Assembly: GCA_963662155.1 (NCBI GenBank) | Contig: OY759262.1 | Location: forward strand, 12,799,282-12,863,281 | DNA: 64,000 nt | Source: Lamellibrachia columna | Lineage: Eukaryota; Annelida; Polychaeta; Sabellida; Siboglinidae | Direction: 5' to 3' | Shown: positions 23,101 through 36,251 of the stretch, one piece after another | Layout: each line of letters opens with the position of its first letter | Numbering within the stretch: the stretch's first letter is position 1 | The notes under the pieces: model-generated | Seen by the model: the letters and a program-made list of their open reading frames with translations, nothing else | What the model was told of the DNA's origin: nothing | Database searches by the model: none | Made by a program: the position numbers and the translations under genes

Positions 23101-26100
23101 AAAAATGATAAAATCTAAACTCTCTAAGAGTTGTGCCAATAATGTAGAGCCAGCTTTGTCATTGACAAATGTGGAATGCTTATTTTATACCATTCTCTCT
23201 TTCTGCCATACATCTTGTACTGCATCGACATGTGGGGCAATACATATGCTACTAATCTAAATTGTTTAGTATTGTTACAAAAAAAATTATTATGCATTTA
23301 ATTTGTAGAGTTAAGAGGTTAGACCACACTTCTTGTCTATTCTCCGAGTTATGTATCCTGAAAGTACCAGTTATAGTTGAAATATGAACTGCACTTATTA
23401 TGTACAAGGCAAATAACAATTTGCTACCATTGAATATACAAAAGTTGTTTACATTGTACAAGTCAGTGTATGTAACCAAAAAAGTTCTACTTTTAAATAA
23501 AATTATGCTCATACTAATTTAACGAAAATGTGCATTTTAGTTAAAGGTGTAATACTATGGAACTCACTTGACAGCTCTTTAATATGTTGTAGAAACGTTC
23601 ATTGTTAAAAAAATACACTGTTAACATTTTGGTTAGCTATGTAGTATAAACATAGCAGCTTGGCTGTATAAATATTTATTTATTGTAGCTACAAAAAATA
23701 ATTGTTTTGTTTATGCTGGTCTTTACATGTTGGTATTCTTGAACTACGCTACGGTGACTATCTAGTCTAAACACTAATATTTCATAATTCATATTGAAAT
23801 ATAAATAGTTAAGTTGCAATCATTCATGCTGCATACTGTAATTATTTGCTTCTTGTTATATTTATGGTAACTAGGCAAGTATTATCAGTGACACACTTCT
23901 TCTTGCCCTTTTCAACATCAAGACTGTGGTTTATATTTTATGTTTGGCTATTTTTTGTGTTGTGTTGTTGTTGTTGAAATAAAGACCTGATCATATAACA
24001 TATGATCATGTGTGAAGAGGAAAGAGAAAGTTTAAGAAAAAGGATCATGGAGGAAAATGCATTAAGGGGAGACACGCCAGGTGAAATGGCGTTTTTTTAA
24101 TTACCGAAATTGTGTTTCCACCATATGTTTGTAGGCTTACTATTCATAAAGTTCACTTTTATGACAATTACATACTTCTAACACTTTTATTCATGGGTAA
24201 GGCATATCATGCTTTCATGTAATAAATGCTGTTTTACAATTTTTAATTGGCATTTTCTCAAAACCATGTTTTTCACATTTGGAGAAGTACTCATGCTGGA
24301 AGTAAATATGCTAGCCATATAAGGTTTGAGCGGTGTATTCAGCTTATTCTTCTCTACACAGCTGGCAGAACACATTACTAAAATAATCAAAAGTTTGAAA
24401 GTTACAGAAGTATTTGTTGCCAAATAATAAGTATTTTTTCGGAAGTGAAAAAAAATTAAAAACATTTGTTTTAAAATGATTTCTGCCAGTTGTGTAATAT
24501 AGTGTAAACTGAAGATGGTTCTGCAAGAATTATAATGGCACCTTTGTTAAAAAATGGCACTGATTCTCAATTTGCCAATATTTGTTCAAAATGGCAACCA
24601 TTTTGATTGTTACCATGGAAATGGAGGGTCTAGCAGCTGTGTAGAGAAGAATAAGCTGAATAAAACACTGAAAGTACACTATATTTTTTACTCTTTACTA
24701 CGATCCACTGTGCAGTTTGGGTAGAAAAAATTGCACTATGCAAATAAAAAATCCCATCGAGCTGTTGTTTTGCAGTGTAAATACTCTATTAGTCCTATTA
24801 AGTGTGCAGTATGCTTGCCAAATTGTTTAGATGCAGAAAAAGTAACAAATTGTATTTTTTACCAAAATCCATGCAAAATTTTTTATTTTATTTTTTCTGC
24901 CCAGAGGCCCCGCTTTTTTTTTATTAATCCACGAAATGGCGCCATGGTTGGCACCACAACAAAATTTGGCAAGTGGCGTTTTGCAGTGTAAATACTGTAT
25001 TCATCCTATTAAGTGTGCAGTATGCTTGCCAAATTGTTTAGATGCAGAAAAAGTAACAAATTGTATTTTTACCAAAATCCATGCAAAATTTTTTATTTTT
25101 TTTTCTGCCCAGAGTCCCCACTTTTTTTTATTAATCCACCAAATGGCGCCATGGTTGGCACCACAACAAAATTTGGCAAGTGGCGTCAGTTGAAACCTGC
25201 ATATTGCTCTGAGTTGGAAACTCATACGTTTTGGACAACTATCTATGGTTACCATGTATTTAAAACTAGGTACAAGTGAAACATTGGAGAAAAGTCAGCA
25301 TGACAGATGTTCAGCATCTATTCCAAAACTTAGTAATAGACTGGCTGTCATGCAGACACTGACACAGTTATAATCAACCATGTGATTGATGTTATCAGAC
25401 ATACATTCACGTGATCAGAAATATACCAAAGCTGATATAGGTGAAACTCGCACTTCTGTCGTCACTGAACCTTGACAAAAAGGGGGTGTATGCTTATTAG
25501 GGTATGTACACTCAATAGGTCGAATATGGTATGATGTAATTCATAAAAATATTTGAAAAACTAAGAATTCTAATTAAACTAATAATAAGTTAATGTAATA
25601 AGTATTGATGTGTGAAGAGGAAAGAGTAAGTTTCAGAAAGGGATCAAACACCATAATTTGTACAGACAGTTGAATAAAATATCTGCATGTGACATACAAA
25701 CTCAAGATGTTCCGATGAAACTGTGTTGACAATGATAGTTTGAATCGAGCTGAATTACTTTCTCCAATAGCAGCAAACTACTGTAGAAAGTTGTTTTACC
25801 TGTGCAAGTAATACGCTTCTTTTCACTGTCATGGTCAGTTACAAATCTCAGGACAAAGTGGGCTGACCACTGGGGACTTATAAGAACTGTTTGAAATGGA
25901 GTCTTGAGTAGAACATTGTGGCTGCACCTATCAACAGCAACTCCAAAACTGGACGACACAATGCCAGGGTTGATGACGTGGACCGTGAGTTCTGTTTGAC
26001 TTCTGTCACTGGCCATTGTCACTTCCATGATTCGGCCACCAACACTAAAAGATGAAAACAGGATTTAGAAAGGGTACCAGCTAGACACATGACCAGCCAG

Positions 26101-29100
26101 ACACATGGGTACCAGCCAGACACATGGGTACCAGCCACACACATGGGTACCAGCAAGACACAAGGGTACCAGTCAGACACATAGGTACCAGCCAGACACA
26201 TGGGTACCAGTCAGATACATGGGTACTAGTCAACTTCCTCAAGGTTTCGAAAAGGGGGTTTGGGATTACACAATCTCCAGGGGATTTCTGGGACGATTTC
26301 TGAAAAAACATAACAGTTAAAACAAATTTGAACTCCCAGAATCCCCACGGGCATGTAATTATATTGTTAAAGAAAGAAAATTATAATTATAATAGAGCTA
26401 AGTATATTGTAACACTACTTCACTCAGTAACATTTATATAAATAATTATATATTAATAACTGTTATATTCATTTGGATTGGTGATTTTGTCAGGGGGTAT
26501 TGTCCGAGGGGATGACATAAAGTTGACATAACCATTTCCTGACCAGCCTGGGCCCATAACAATATGTCAAGTTTTATTGTCAACCCAATCAAATAGCCAT
26601 AACTTAAAAAATTCACAATTACCCTTTGTGTAGTAGAGTAACATTTGAGGCATCAATCATTAGTTGGACAACACTGGACATAGGCTGGTCGATTGCAAAC
26701 TGCAGCCGCAATTCCTTTGTGTGTTGATTCCTCACCAGGGGCTTGCTGGCAAGTTTGCCAAAATTCTTCACAAAACAACTACCTGATTTCCCTTCCAACT
26801 CACATTTCTGAAAGTGAATCCAGATGCAGGACTACAATGGACCACACTGTGCACACATTAGTTTTGATGAACATTGTTGCAAATGTTTATCTAGTGGAAT
26901 GATTGATTTATTATAATGTGAATGTTGATTCTAGTATTCAGCAAGAGCCTTACATGTAAAATCACAGAGTGGCTACCTAATTGATATGAATTTTTATTAT
27001 TGAACAGCTGTTATAACCACAAGAAGAATGGATGGATTTGTTGATGCACATACATGCAGGGTGCCTGTGCATGACACTTAAGCAACGATACCTTATTGTG
27101 ATGCCAAAAGTGGATGGGTTGATTATCAAGGCATCTGAAACATTATAAGCATAATGTCTACCAGGTAATCACTTTTTTCATGTAATTATAATATATCATC
27201 AGTAACCATAATCTGGGATTAATAATGTGTACCAAATGAAATGTATGTATAAAATATCTCTCCATGGATGAAGAAAATGGGAATGCATAGCATTCAGCTT
27301 CTGCTGAATATTTGCCACATAATTTTATTGCCTCAGTGAATTTTCCGAATTTTCCCCTGCAGAAGTCATTCTCTCAAGCCATCAGTGTGGCATTCCATCC
27401 AGTGTTTCTAGAACATGGCAGTAAGCTAGTCTGATAGTTTGCACACACTTTCCCTTTCCCTTTATTGTAGCAGATAATAATGTTAACAAAGTAATGACAG
27501 ATACAAATTATTTGTTGGAAAAGCTAATTTTATTCTTACAAAATTTGTTTAACACAATACTCACGGCTGTGATGTTTGGTGACACCTATTGGGCAGTGTA
27601 AGGAACGCAGAGATAGATGTTCCTATCTTGTTACATTCAGTGCCAGCCATGTTAATGTGTTGATTGTCCACCAGGAGGAATTCTCCAACACTTCCCTGTG
27701 TGCATAGTGAAATATGTCTCACATTATATTTCATTCAACTAATTTCTGCAACAGCTGCAACATAACCGTACAGTGTCATACAACTTAAAAGAATATGCAA
27801 ATAGTTAAAAACTTGAACTTAATATACTAAAAAGAATAACAGCTTTGTTGTTAATAAAAAGCCTAAACAGAATACTTTCTTTAAGCTATGGCATGACTGC
27901 TTCATAAGCTGTTATTTAACTAAGAACCATTTAAATAGGATGAAAGATGCAGTTTTGTTTTCTTACAAGCTTTTCTGTTACTCTGTTTTCTGTTACTCTG
28001 TATCTGTGTACTTTTGTTGTGAGTAGACGAGGTCTCATTTTGATGGAAAATTTGTCACCTGATGTAGTAAATGAATGGTTATGTCCCCTGAACACAAACC
28101 GGGTAACTATGATTTAGTCAATCAGAAGCATTGCCCACCCTGCACTGACCTTAGCCTGTGCTGGAATGCTCTTATTAGCAAGACGGGTGATGAGTGCTGG
28201 AATAAATAATCTCTTTCTCACAGTATCCAGTCTCACAAATGTCCTCTCATTTACTGGCGGTCCAATATACTTTGCTTGTATCTGCGAACATTCAGATGTA
28301 TTGATGGTTCTTATAATAATAGTTTCAAGTTATTAACAAAATAAATTTAGATTGCAGAGTGTATTTAGCTACTGCAGTTTAGGGGCTACTGCAGCATATC
28401 AAGGCATCCGAAACAGAATAATTCAACCACTGTTTTATGGTGTGGTTATCGGGTTTGTTTTCCACTCTTGTATTTTGTTGGTTTATGACTCACAATGTTG
28501 CACAACTGTTTTGGGAATGGTTTCTCAATGTTTGAATTAAAAAAATTATCCAAATCTTACAGTTAACTATTTGAGCTGAAAGTCAAACCAGTTTTTGGTA
28601 ATAACAGAATACACTGTTGTGACAAATGTCATGATTGTGACTTTTGGCACAGAGACTTGCAGACGCACAAAACACATACAGATTAGTCGCAATACTACTA
28701 CTTCAGTGAAGGTAATAAAGAAACAATTAATTACAATTTTTAATTAAGATCAATGATTTACTTTAATTTAATATCCTGTAGATAAAATATGTTTTGCTAC
28801 TCCCTGTTAAATATTGAATGGCCCCAGTAGTTGGTTCAAGATAAGTATTTTGGGGCCATTTATCTAGCATCTACAATATGTAGAACATACACTGAGAATC
28901 ATTCACGTTTATCTTACCTTCAAAAGTGAACTGACAATACTGCATTATAACCAAGGTGCTCACCATATGACCAGTGCTAATATCTGTTTCATGGTCAGTT
29001 CCAATGTTCATGTAGCCAAGTAGTGTGGCAGGCTTGTGATGCAGCTTGTGTAGTTGGTACACACTTACATGGATAGTGTGGTCATAGCGTGGAACATGGA

Positions 29101-31770
29101 GCCTGTTCACAGAATACCTGAAGTGTGAAGGGACAGGATGGATTCAACACTTGTCATTCTATTAATACTCGTTTTGATAGATGGTATTTAAAATTAATGT
29201 CACGAGAAAAATATTCAATGGCAGTTCAGATTTCTTGTAGTATCAACATGCTGTATTTAAACAATTGAGTATTTATTGAGTTTTTAAATGGGTACTTGTA
29301 TTAATCTGAAATGTGTGCTAGTGAATTTGAAATATTTTCTTTGATTTTTAACACTTGTTATGTTCTACCTGTATATGTAATTGGGTTTTTTGAGTTAAAC
29401 TCTATATGTTGATAATTTTTGTGTGAAAACAATGCGTTCAACTGAAAATATTCACAAGTTGCTCTTCAGAAATGTTTTGAACATTTGACAAATGTGGGCC
29501 ATATACCATAAAACCAAAAAAGCTTTTTTCAAAACCCACAAAACTGTAAGACCATTATTTTTCAGAGTTATGGGTAAACCATAACAGCAATTAGCATGTA
29601 TGTAACATACCAGAGTGGATCAAATGTGAGACAGTGGACAGAGCTGACCAGGGGACCAGCAGCGTGTGGGTAGACGCATCGCTCCCCAAGCAGTGTTGAG
29701 TTGGCATCACATGGACAACAGAAACCCTGCAAGAAAACATTGACATCAACAGCACAGTGCTGATACACAACAGTTCTTGCTACAGGGACATACAAATGAT
29801 ACAACAGGCATTTGCATATTCGTGCATAACAGTTTAGTAGTATGTCCTTCATTCTTCTATTGGTAAGGACATTTAAAATGTTGAAATGGTGAGAAAAATG
29901 TCATCACAAATTAACACCTGAACTCAGATGATGATAAAAAATTTGAATCAGTGAACTGAAATTGGGACAAACTCCACTGGATTAAATTTTTTTAGAAGAG
30001 CAAATGTTCTGATTTTTGTCTCTAAGCATATAATGTTTACCAAATATTTTATGTTATATATTTAGGGTCTTTTTAATTGTATTTAGAAACATGTCATGTT
30101 GATATAATTTCATTTTAAGACATGAATGGGAAGTTTATTTGTTCCTGAAAAAAATTACGTAGTGGAGCTGGGCCTATTGGAATTCACTGATTCATTTGTT
30201 ACAATATGAAATATTTATTCCAGAAGAACGTTTAAATTGACAGCCTGGCAACAGCTCCCAATCTTACAAGGCTGAATGTATATATAAATATGGAGATGGA
30301 CACCTGCAAGACGAACTTGTCCTGGCTGCTGTAGCCGCAGGTATCTCTCACAGAACTTTTGAATCGACACACAAGTGATGAGTGAACATTGTTCTTCCTC
30401 ACAACTGTCTCGTGTGGATTGTTATTTGCATACTGCAATTGAAAAAAAATTAATAAACAAGCAAAATAGTATGACCCTGTTTCAGAGTGCATATCTTTCG
30501 ATTCAATTCTTTATTTCCCAGTGAAAATATATTACAAAATACACACATTTTAAATATAAAAACACTCAAATGAATGGGAAGAGCAGTCTAAGTGTAGTAT
30601 TTACGTTCCCCCAATTAAGTAACATCTACCCATACATGTAAACCTAATAGGTATTACCTATTTAATAATTCTAAACATAATTTTATAATATGCAGTTAAT
30701 ACATAACACATACACGCCATTTTTTATTTAAACCGAGTTCGGACATATGGGTGACGATACAAAGATTTTACACAAATAAAATATTAGGCACATTTAATTT
30801 GTCTCAAATCTTCACATCACCACTACTATGTCTAAACCATTATTATGCTTTGAAGATGCATTGTTTCCATGTTAACATTTAAGAAATACCTAGCTTACAT
30901 AAAACCTCCACAATTACAAAGTTCTACAATCGCAATGCACTAAACCAAAAAACTACAATAATCTCGTGTTGCTGGGGAAAGTTTGACTTTTGCACCTAGT
31001 CCCACCTACTCACGTAGAGCTGGCTGATTGGATATGCAATCGTCATTTCATCAACCTGTAGTTTCAATACGATGGGATCTAGCAATGTCACTTCAGCTTT
31101 CAGTGAGTTGTCATAGATTCTGCTAATCATAATAAACTGTGACTTTGCATAAACCTGAAAGCAATTATTAAAAGATTAAGTGAAACAGGCTTGTGATTTG
31201 TAGAAATTATTAACAAGATTGCCTTCCTCATACATGTCATATCCAATTTTAATCTAAATAATAAGTAAATATAGGCATCAGAATTGGGTAACTTTTGCCT
31301 CCACCCCCCACCCGCCTCTATGTTTACAGCAAACATTCAATAAACCTCTTAATTCCTAATCCTGATGCCTATTATAAATGTTCCTCTTTTTATTTATGAA
31401 AATGTAAACATTTAACAACTGAAAGTACACTTTCGAGAGTCTGACTTGAGGAAATTGTTTTTTATGAAGAATGATTTTAAGTGAAAATTTACTATAAATG
31501 CCCCTGGTAGACAAAAATAATCCATTCACCTTGAGTAACAGGTACTATTTAGATATGGCAGAATTGTAGGGTGGGGGGGGGACAAATCAGGACTAGGGAG
31601 GACAAATGAAAGGCCAGGGGGAACGGGTGAAGGACAATGCCCCCAGTTTATATTTCACAAAAATCCTTGATCTGCTTACAACTTAACTCCATTCTCTTTG
31701 AAACTTTCTGAATTGTCAAAATTTAATTGTCTGAATTTTGTTAGAATTTTTTTTAAACTAAAAAACAATG

Positions 31771-31805
<35 letters not shown>

Positions 31806-31953
31806 TGTATATCTTCTAACAAAATATACATGCGTAGTTTTAGCAAATGCATATTTTGTTCCTGTACTTTTATTCAATCTGTATGATTGCAAAGAAATAA
31901 ATTATTATTATTATGGACAATACTTTGACAATTCAGAAAGTTTCAAAGAGAAG

Positions 31954-31992
<39 letters not shown>

Positions 31993-32031
31993 CACATATA
32001 CATGTATACATGCAAGCACACATGCACACAC

Positions 32032-32080
<49 letters not shown>

Positions 32081-34613
32081 CACATACATAAAAGGATTAC
32101 TAGAAGAAATAAAAAGTTACAAATGTATAATGAATAAGTAGTGTTATCTATAGAAAAAGTCACTCTGAGCACAGATTAAGAAATAAATAAAATAAATATA
32201 ATAATTATAAATGATATTGATTAAAAAGGTGCCAGTTAATAAAACAGTCCTGTTTCTTTTTAAGGGGTAGGGTGTACAATAATGCATGTTATATGCTGCA
32301 ACCCTTGCAGTTGCTAGGAGTTGGTGCAGTTTATGATGCGGTTGTTCAATTTGTTTAACAAAGTGTTCACATAAGTGTGTACATCTCTCTTTCAGAGTAA
32401 TCTGCTAGTGCCTTGATATAGGGTGTGTTCAGATAAATAATGTTCATAGCACATCTTTTCACTCGCTCCAAATCACTTTGCAGACGCAGTGTGACTGAGG
32501 TCGACCATTCAGAGCCAGTGTATTCCAGGGTTTGCCTGACCACCGCCATGTATATTTGTATATTTGAGTTGGAGCAGTAGAAACAGCCTCTTGCCTGCTT
32601 TTCGTGTGATTTCACTAAAGTGCACGTCTAATGTCAGATTGCTGGTAATAGTCATGCCAAGTACTTTTGTCTCAGTTATTCTCTGTTTGAGTTTCTGTTC
32701 CGTTAATATATATGGGTAGGAAATCTTTCCTTGTTTTAGAAAAATCAATAATGAGTTCTTTTGTCTTACTTTGTTTGATTTTCGTGTAATTTTGGGTTGT
32801 CCATATGTATGCCACATCAGCTGCTTCTTGGAGATGGATGTGGTTCCAGCTAGATGCTGTGTTGCACAGCTTCACGTATTGTGTCCTTTCGGTAAGGAAA
32901 CTGGCGATTGATCCATTTCATGAGTATATTAGGAAGATCAAAACTTGCAAGTTTTTGAAGTAGAATGTTGTGATTGATTAGGTCAAATGCCTTAGAAAAG
33001 TCAAGTAATAGTATCCTAGCAAACTGCTTGTATGCATATGTGCTTGTATAGCACTGGTGCAATAGGTCGATGATTTCTTAATGGAGCCATAATGGTTTGG
33101 GTCAGCTTTGTCTTGTACAACGTCCCAGACCCATTTCACAATGAACTCTTCCATTTCTTTGTAGAGTACAGCAGTTAAGGAGATTGGTCTGAGATTCGTT
33201 TCGACGTGCTCTGGTGGTTGCCTTTTTCAGAAGGGGACTGACGTATGCAGAATGCCAGATAAGTGGAACATGCCCTTCCGAATAGAACTGTTGTAGATTG
33301 CAGCAACTGGAACGGCAAGCAAGGTGGAAAAATCTTTAAGGACCCAGCTTAGCATAGAGTCCAGACCATGTGCTTTACTCATGTCTAGTTTGTGAAGGTG
33401 ATGTTCCACCTCCTCAATTGAGATAACATATTCAGCAGATATAGATGGCACTTCAAGCTGAAGGTAGTCATTGTCATCACTCAGGACAGGTAGATGGTCA
33501 CTCACTGACTTGAAGAAGTCATTTATCAGTTGGCTGAGGTCCTGAAGATCACACTTCAATGGCGAGGTGAAGCAAAGGGGTGTCTGCTGCTAGCTTTGTT
33601 GCACCCAAGCAGTTCCTTCATGCCCTTCCACCAAATGCGCGGTTTTGAATATTTTAATCCATTGATTTGTTTGTCATAAGTTTTTTATCAAGGATTTGCT
33701 CAGACGGTTTACCTTGTTTCTGCACAAACAGTACAAAGGCTGGTCACCTGACTTCTATGCACGTTGATGCCGACGAATCAGGTCTCAGAATCTGTCTGAA
33801 AGCCATTTTGTGTGTCTTACCACTGTCTTTGGTGGGAAATGCTTATCCATCAATTCGTTTATGTTGGATGTAAGCATTTGCAGTTGTTCTTCTCAGGATG
33901 GCTGATTGTAAAGGTCCTCCCATTTGATTTTCTGCAAATCTGTGGCAAACATGACACGCTCATTGCGCCCCATTACTTTGGTAGTCACTACTTGTAGACA
34001 ACCAAATTAAAATTTGGATCAACATCTGGCTCACAAATGACCACGTCATGATCAGCACTTCCAACAGGGCAACTGGTGTGTGGCTGTCGGTAAAGTTTGT
34101 CTATATTGGTGTATATTTTATCAAATGTGGGGTCCTCGCGTGTGTGAACAGTCACTATCTATCCATGAATTAATATTACATAATTTAATTGGCTAAACAA
34201 CGAGTGAATATTTTGCATAACTAGTCTAAGTAGAATTGGGTATTGTCAATACTAGGAACCCTAAATTATTGGGACAGAACGCTTCATCAAGTTCTCCATT
34301 AAACATATGACAAACTATCTATATGATATATATATATGTTAAAAATGGCATTTTAAAGAAACTAATTTGCACTTACCTCTGCATTGTTCTGAATATTGAT
34401 AGACAAATACAATTTGGGCCTGCATATGTTTCTTGCTTCTGCACTGTTCCCAGGGCCAGCATTGCCAGCACTTACTTCTTCTTGTCGGTTTTGTGGGTGG
34501 GTGCAATATTTCACTTCCTTTAAAATCTCAATGTAAGAAGGGACAGACCCTACCAGCACCGTTGCACATGCAAAAAGGATGAAAGAATGTATGTATCCAT
34601 TCAACATTGTCAT
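20184..34613 (-). CDS. HAP2: HAP2/GCS1 gamete fusogen, multi-exon
   Basis: HAP2/GCS1 is the conserved eukaryotic gamete plasma-membrane fusogen, a single-pass protein with a class II fusion fold. Supported exons, in coding order: 34377-34613, 31014-31154, 30304-30432, 29611-29726, 28964-29117, 28150-28281, 27565-27695, 26623-26807, 25800-26044, 21100-21186, 20589-20757, 20184-20359. All have AG/GT borders and total about 633 codons. Exon 1 gives a signal peptide (residues ~1-24). The family signature block is split over exons 4-5 (GFCCPC, VSSVHCLTFDPLWY). Then come AGTECNKIGTS (exon 7), GGRIMEV (exon 9), the cysteine cluster CFCLGTCKC (21100-21186), one membrane helix (YVTLAVLLLLG plus the start of the last exon) and a short tail. 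Phases join everywhere except exon 7 to 8 and exon 9 to 10, suggesting micro-exons or small sequence errors. Introns hold LINE copies and a 19-bp repeat. Family identity is near certain; exact exon ends of the two odd joins are not. Confidence 0.92.
21370..23690 (+). pseudogene. CR1/Jockey-like LINE in a HAP2 intron, opposite strand
   Basis: Plus-strand fragments in order: the endonuclease region 21410-21770 (FDIITVSKTW, KGGGVIV, LCGDLNID), the linker 21863-22141 (KPWFNKGLK), the RT start near 22370 (KVIPIFKSG..., NYRPISLLP), 22545-22778 with GIFVDHKKVFDAVNHNI (first catalytic block), a degenerate GPKLFILCINDI and FFFADDTNMFYS (22865-22910, active site as FADD). Many stops and frameshifts show it is inactive. 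It lies between the last two HAP2 extracellular exons, antisense to that gene, so it has lengthened the intron to about 4.6 kb. Confidence 0.85.
24333..24668. repeat. 33-bp inverted repeat enclosing ~270 bp
   Basis: The sequence ATTCAGCTTATTCTTCTCTA with flanking GTGT and CACAGCT at 24333-24363 recurs reverse-complemented at 24635-24668 with one insertion. This could be the ends of a small MITE or a hairpin in the HAP2 intron. No coding content lies between the arms. Confidence 0.7.
24768..25186. repeat. Tandem duplication of a ~211-bp segment
   Basis: Two head-to-tail copies (24768-24978 and 24979-25186) starting TTTTGCAGTGTAAATACT and ending in ACAAAATTTGGCAAGTGGCG, differing mostly in poly-T lengths. 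Both are in a HAP2 intron. Confidence 0.93.
26074..26232. repeat. 19-bp minisatellite in a HAP2 intron
   Basis: About eight variants of GGGTACCAGCCAGACACAT occur in tandem, with A/G/T substitutions at a few positions. The array starts about 30 bp upstream (in gene orientation) of exon 9, close to its acceptor, so copy number changes could affect branch-point spacing. Confidence 0.95.
31771..32085. repeat. (TA)n and (CGCA)n microsatellites in HAP2 intron 1
   Basis: (TA)n at 31771-31802 and again at 31955-31987, followed by CA-rich and then (GCAC)n repeats to 32082. Peptides read from these tracts are artefacts. Confidence 0.95.
32390..34140 (-). pseudogene. LINE fragment in HAP2 intron 1, same strand
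   Basis: Read on the minus strand from about 34140: a linker with SADHDVVICEPDVDPNF, then a pre-RT region (33227-33559) with DMSKAHGLDSMLSWVLKDF, which is the K-S-x-G-x-D family block, then LLLDFSKAFDLINHNILLQKL (32850-33062), and the post-RT region with KELIIDFSKTRKDF, LGMTITSNLTLDVH (32509-32817) and LERVKRCAMNIIY (32367-32615). The YADD-equivalent block is degraded to YIWT. Several frameshifts mark it as dead. It is CR1/Jockey-like and lies in sense orientation relative to HAP2. Confidence 0.85.
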
Positions 34614-36215
34614 TGTTATCTTGGATCGTGTCTACACTCAAGCCAAGGGCAAGGTGACGGTCTGCTGTCGTGCAGTGATAGTGTCAACACTACAACAGTC
34701 AGATAGGTATAGAAGAGTCTAACATAGGTATCTTTTACAAACCCACCTTTCCATCTGGTATAAAACATGACTTATGAAGATATAAGTTGTGTCATGCTTC
34801 TGAATTATTAATGAATATAAATAATGATTGGATTTCGATTGTCTTCAGTTCAATGATTCCAAAAGCAGACGACAACGACGACGGTCGCTTTTAGCACTGC
34901 TAGGGTGTCGCCATCTACTGGAAGGTCCTTTAGACAGATGTAGGCATGTTTAACTTTATAATTTTGCCATTATATTGGAATATAAGTAGGATGTAAAATA
35001 CATATAACATAGTTCGCTATGTTTATATTAACACTGCAGAAAGTTATTCGACATTCGTGATAAATGGTGATAAGTCTATTAGTTTGTCACGAAGCTCATA
35101 GATGTAGCTGCTAGTCAAGTTCCTTATGACCACAGCACTTCCGATGTAAATACCAAAATCAAAATAAAGGAAGCAATGTAGCGTGCGTTGTGTCACACTC
35201 GAAGTAACGCGACGTGTCGATGTGATACATATTAGCACAGTTTTGTGCTTAGACGCTTTGTAACAAGACTATCGATTCCACCACACGTTGATTCCATGTC
35301 TGATAAATATCCGGTATCAAGTAAGTACTAAGGACCGGCACCGACAACTTCTTACAAGTTGAAGTTACACTTCAGACTTTGCTTCAGTCCAGACAGCACA
35401 GTAGTCAGTAGTACAGTAGACTGAGTAGTAGGGCACGGCACAAGACATGTCACATGATATATGACATTCCTATATGTATATATATTGTTGATTATGAACT
35501 GCTTAACCCTTTTTTGGTGCGCTGCAGAGCGTGGGTCTTGTTAATTTCAGGGCTTAAATTTCCCGTCCTGTGTCACGCCAATGACAATGTCGACAGGCCA
35601 GTGTAGCTGTTCATTTGTTGTGGTAGATTTCCACCTTTGTAAAATGGATGGTTTTCAATTTGGTTTCTGGCCGAGTATTTAAGCCAGGTTGTACAGTGCA
35701 CCATTACTCTGAAAGTTGAAACTGCAACTGAAAGTTGAAACTGCATTGTTGATAAGAGCAACATTGGCATTATTTTAGTGGACAGCGTTGCGAATAAGGC
35801 GCGTGCACTTATAAGGATAATGAAAGGATGTCACTAATTCGCAGAACCCGGATCTGTGAGTATAATATAATTATATTATAAATATGTTGATGTGTGTACA
35901 ATAGTTTTGCTTAAGGCTATAGTCATAAAGATGCTTTTTGTTCGATCATGTGGAAGAAAATGTTAATGGTTTTAAAAGATTAAGTAGAAGAGCTCGATCT
36001 ATATTCAAACTAGCAAAGCTCAGCTTTACAAATCTAATATGATATATTGCATACATGAGAGTTTACAATAATGTTGTATCAGGTAATGATATTAGAAGCA
36101 TATTATAACCCAGCTCCAGATGCGAATTAATAAAGTTGGCATCAATTTAATTACAAGACATTCATGTGATCTTATGAATTTAGATATTTAGCTTGTGTTG
36201 TCTTTTTATTCCTAG
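34614..36215. promoter_or_regulatory. Divergent intergenic region between HAP2 and SLC46
   Basis: HAP2 starts leftward at 34613 and the SLC46 coding sequence starts rightward at 36252. A likely non-coding first SLC46 exon ends at about 35855 (GGATCT/GTGAGT donor) and joins an acceptor at 36215 (TTTTTATTCCTAG). The remaining ~1.2 kb should contain both promoters. I see no TATA box or CpG-rich block that can be assigned, and a short AAAGTTGAAACTGCA duplication at about 35710-35745. Confidence 0.5.
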
Positions 36216-36251
36216 AGAACACAACGGACCATAATACCCTTCACAGACACC

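Noticed and set aside
24731..25279. Two similar ~85-residue plus-strand proteins
   Set aside because: They result from the 211-bp tandem duplication and lie antisense to HAP2 in an intron, with no domain.
25427..25464. 38-nt HAP2 micro-exon as a firm feature
   Set aside because: Phases and borders fit, but it would insert thirteen residues where the family has about four, so it stays a candidate in the findings.
26019..26320. Short repeat-protein frames VSGWYPCVWL / TWVPARHK
   Set aside because: They are produced by the 19-bp minisatellite in a HAP2 intron.
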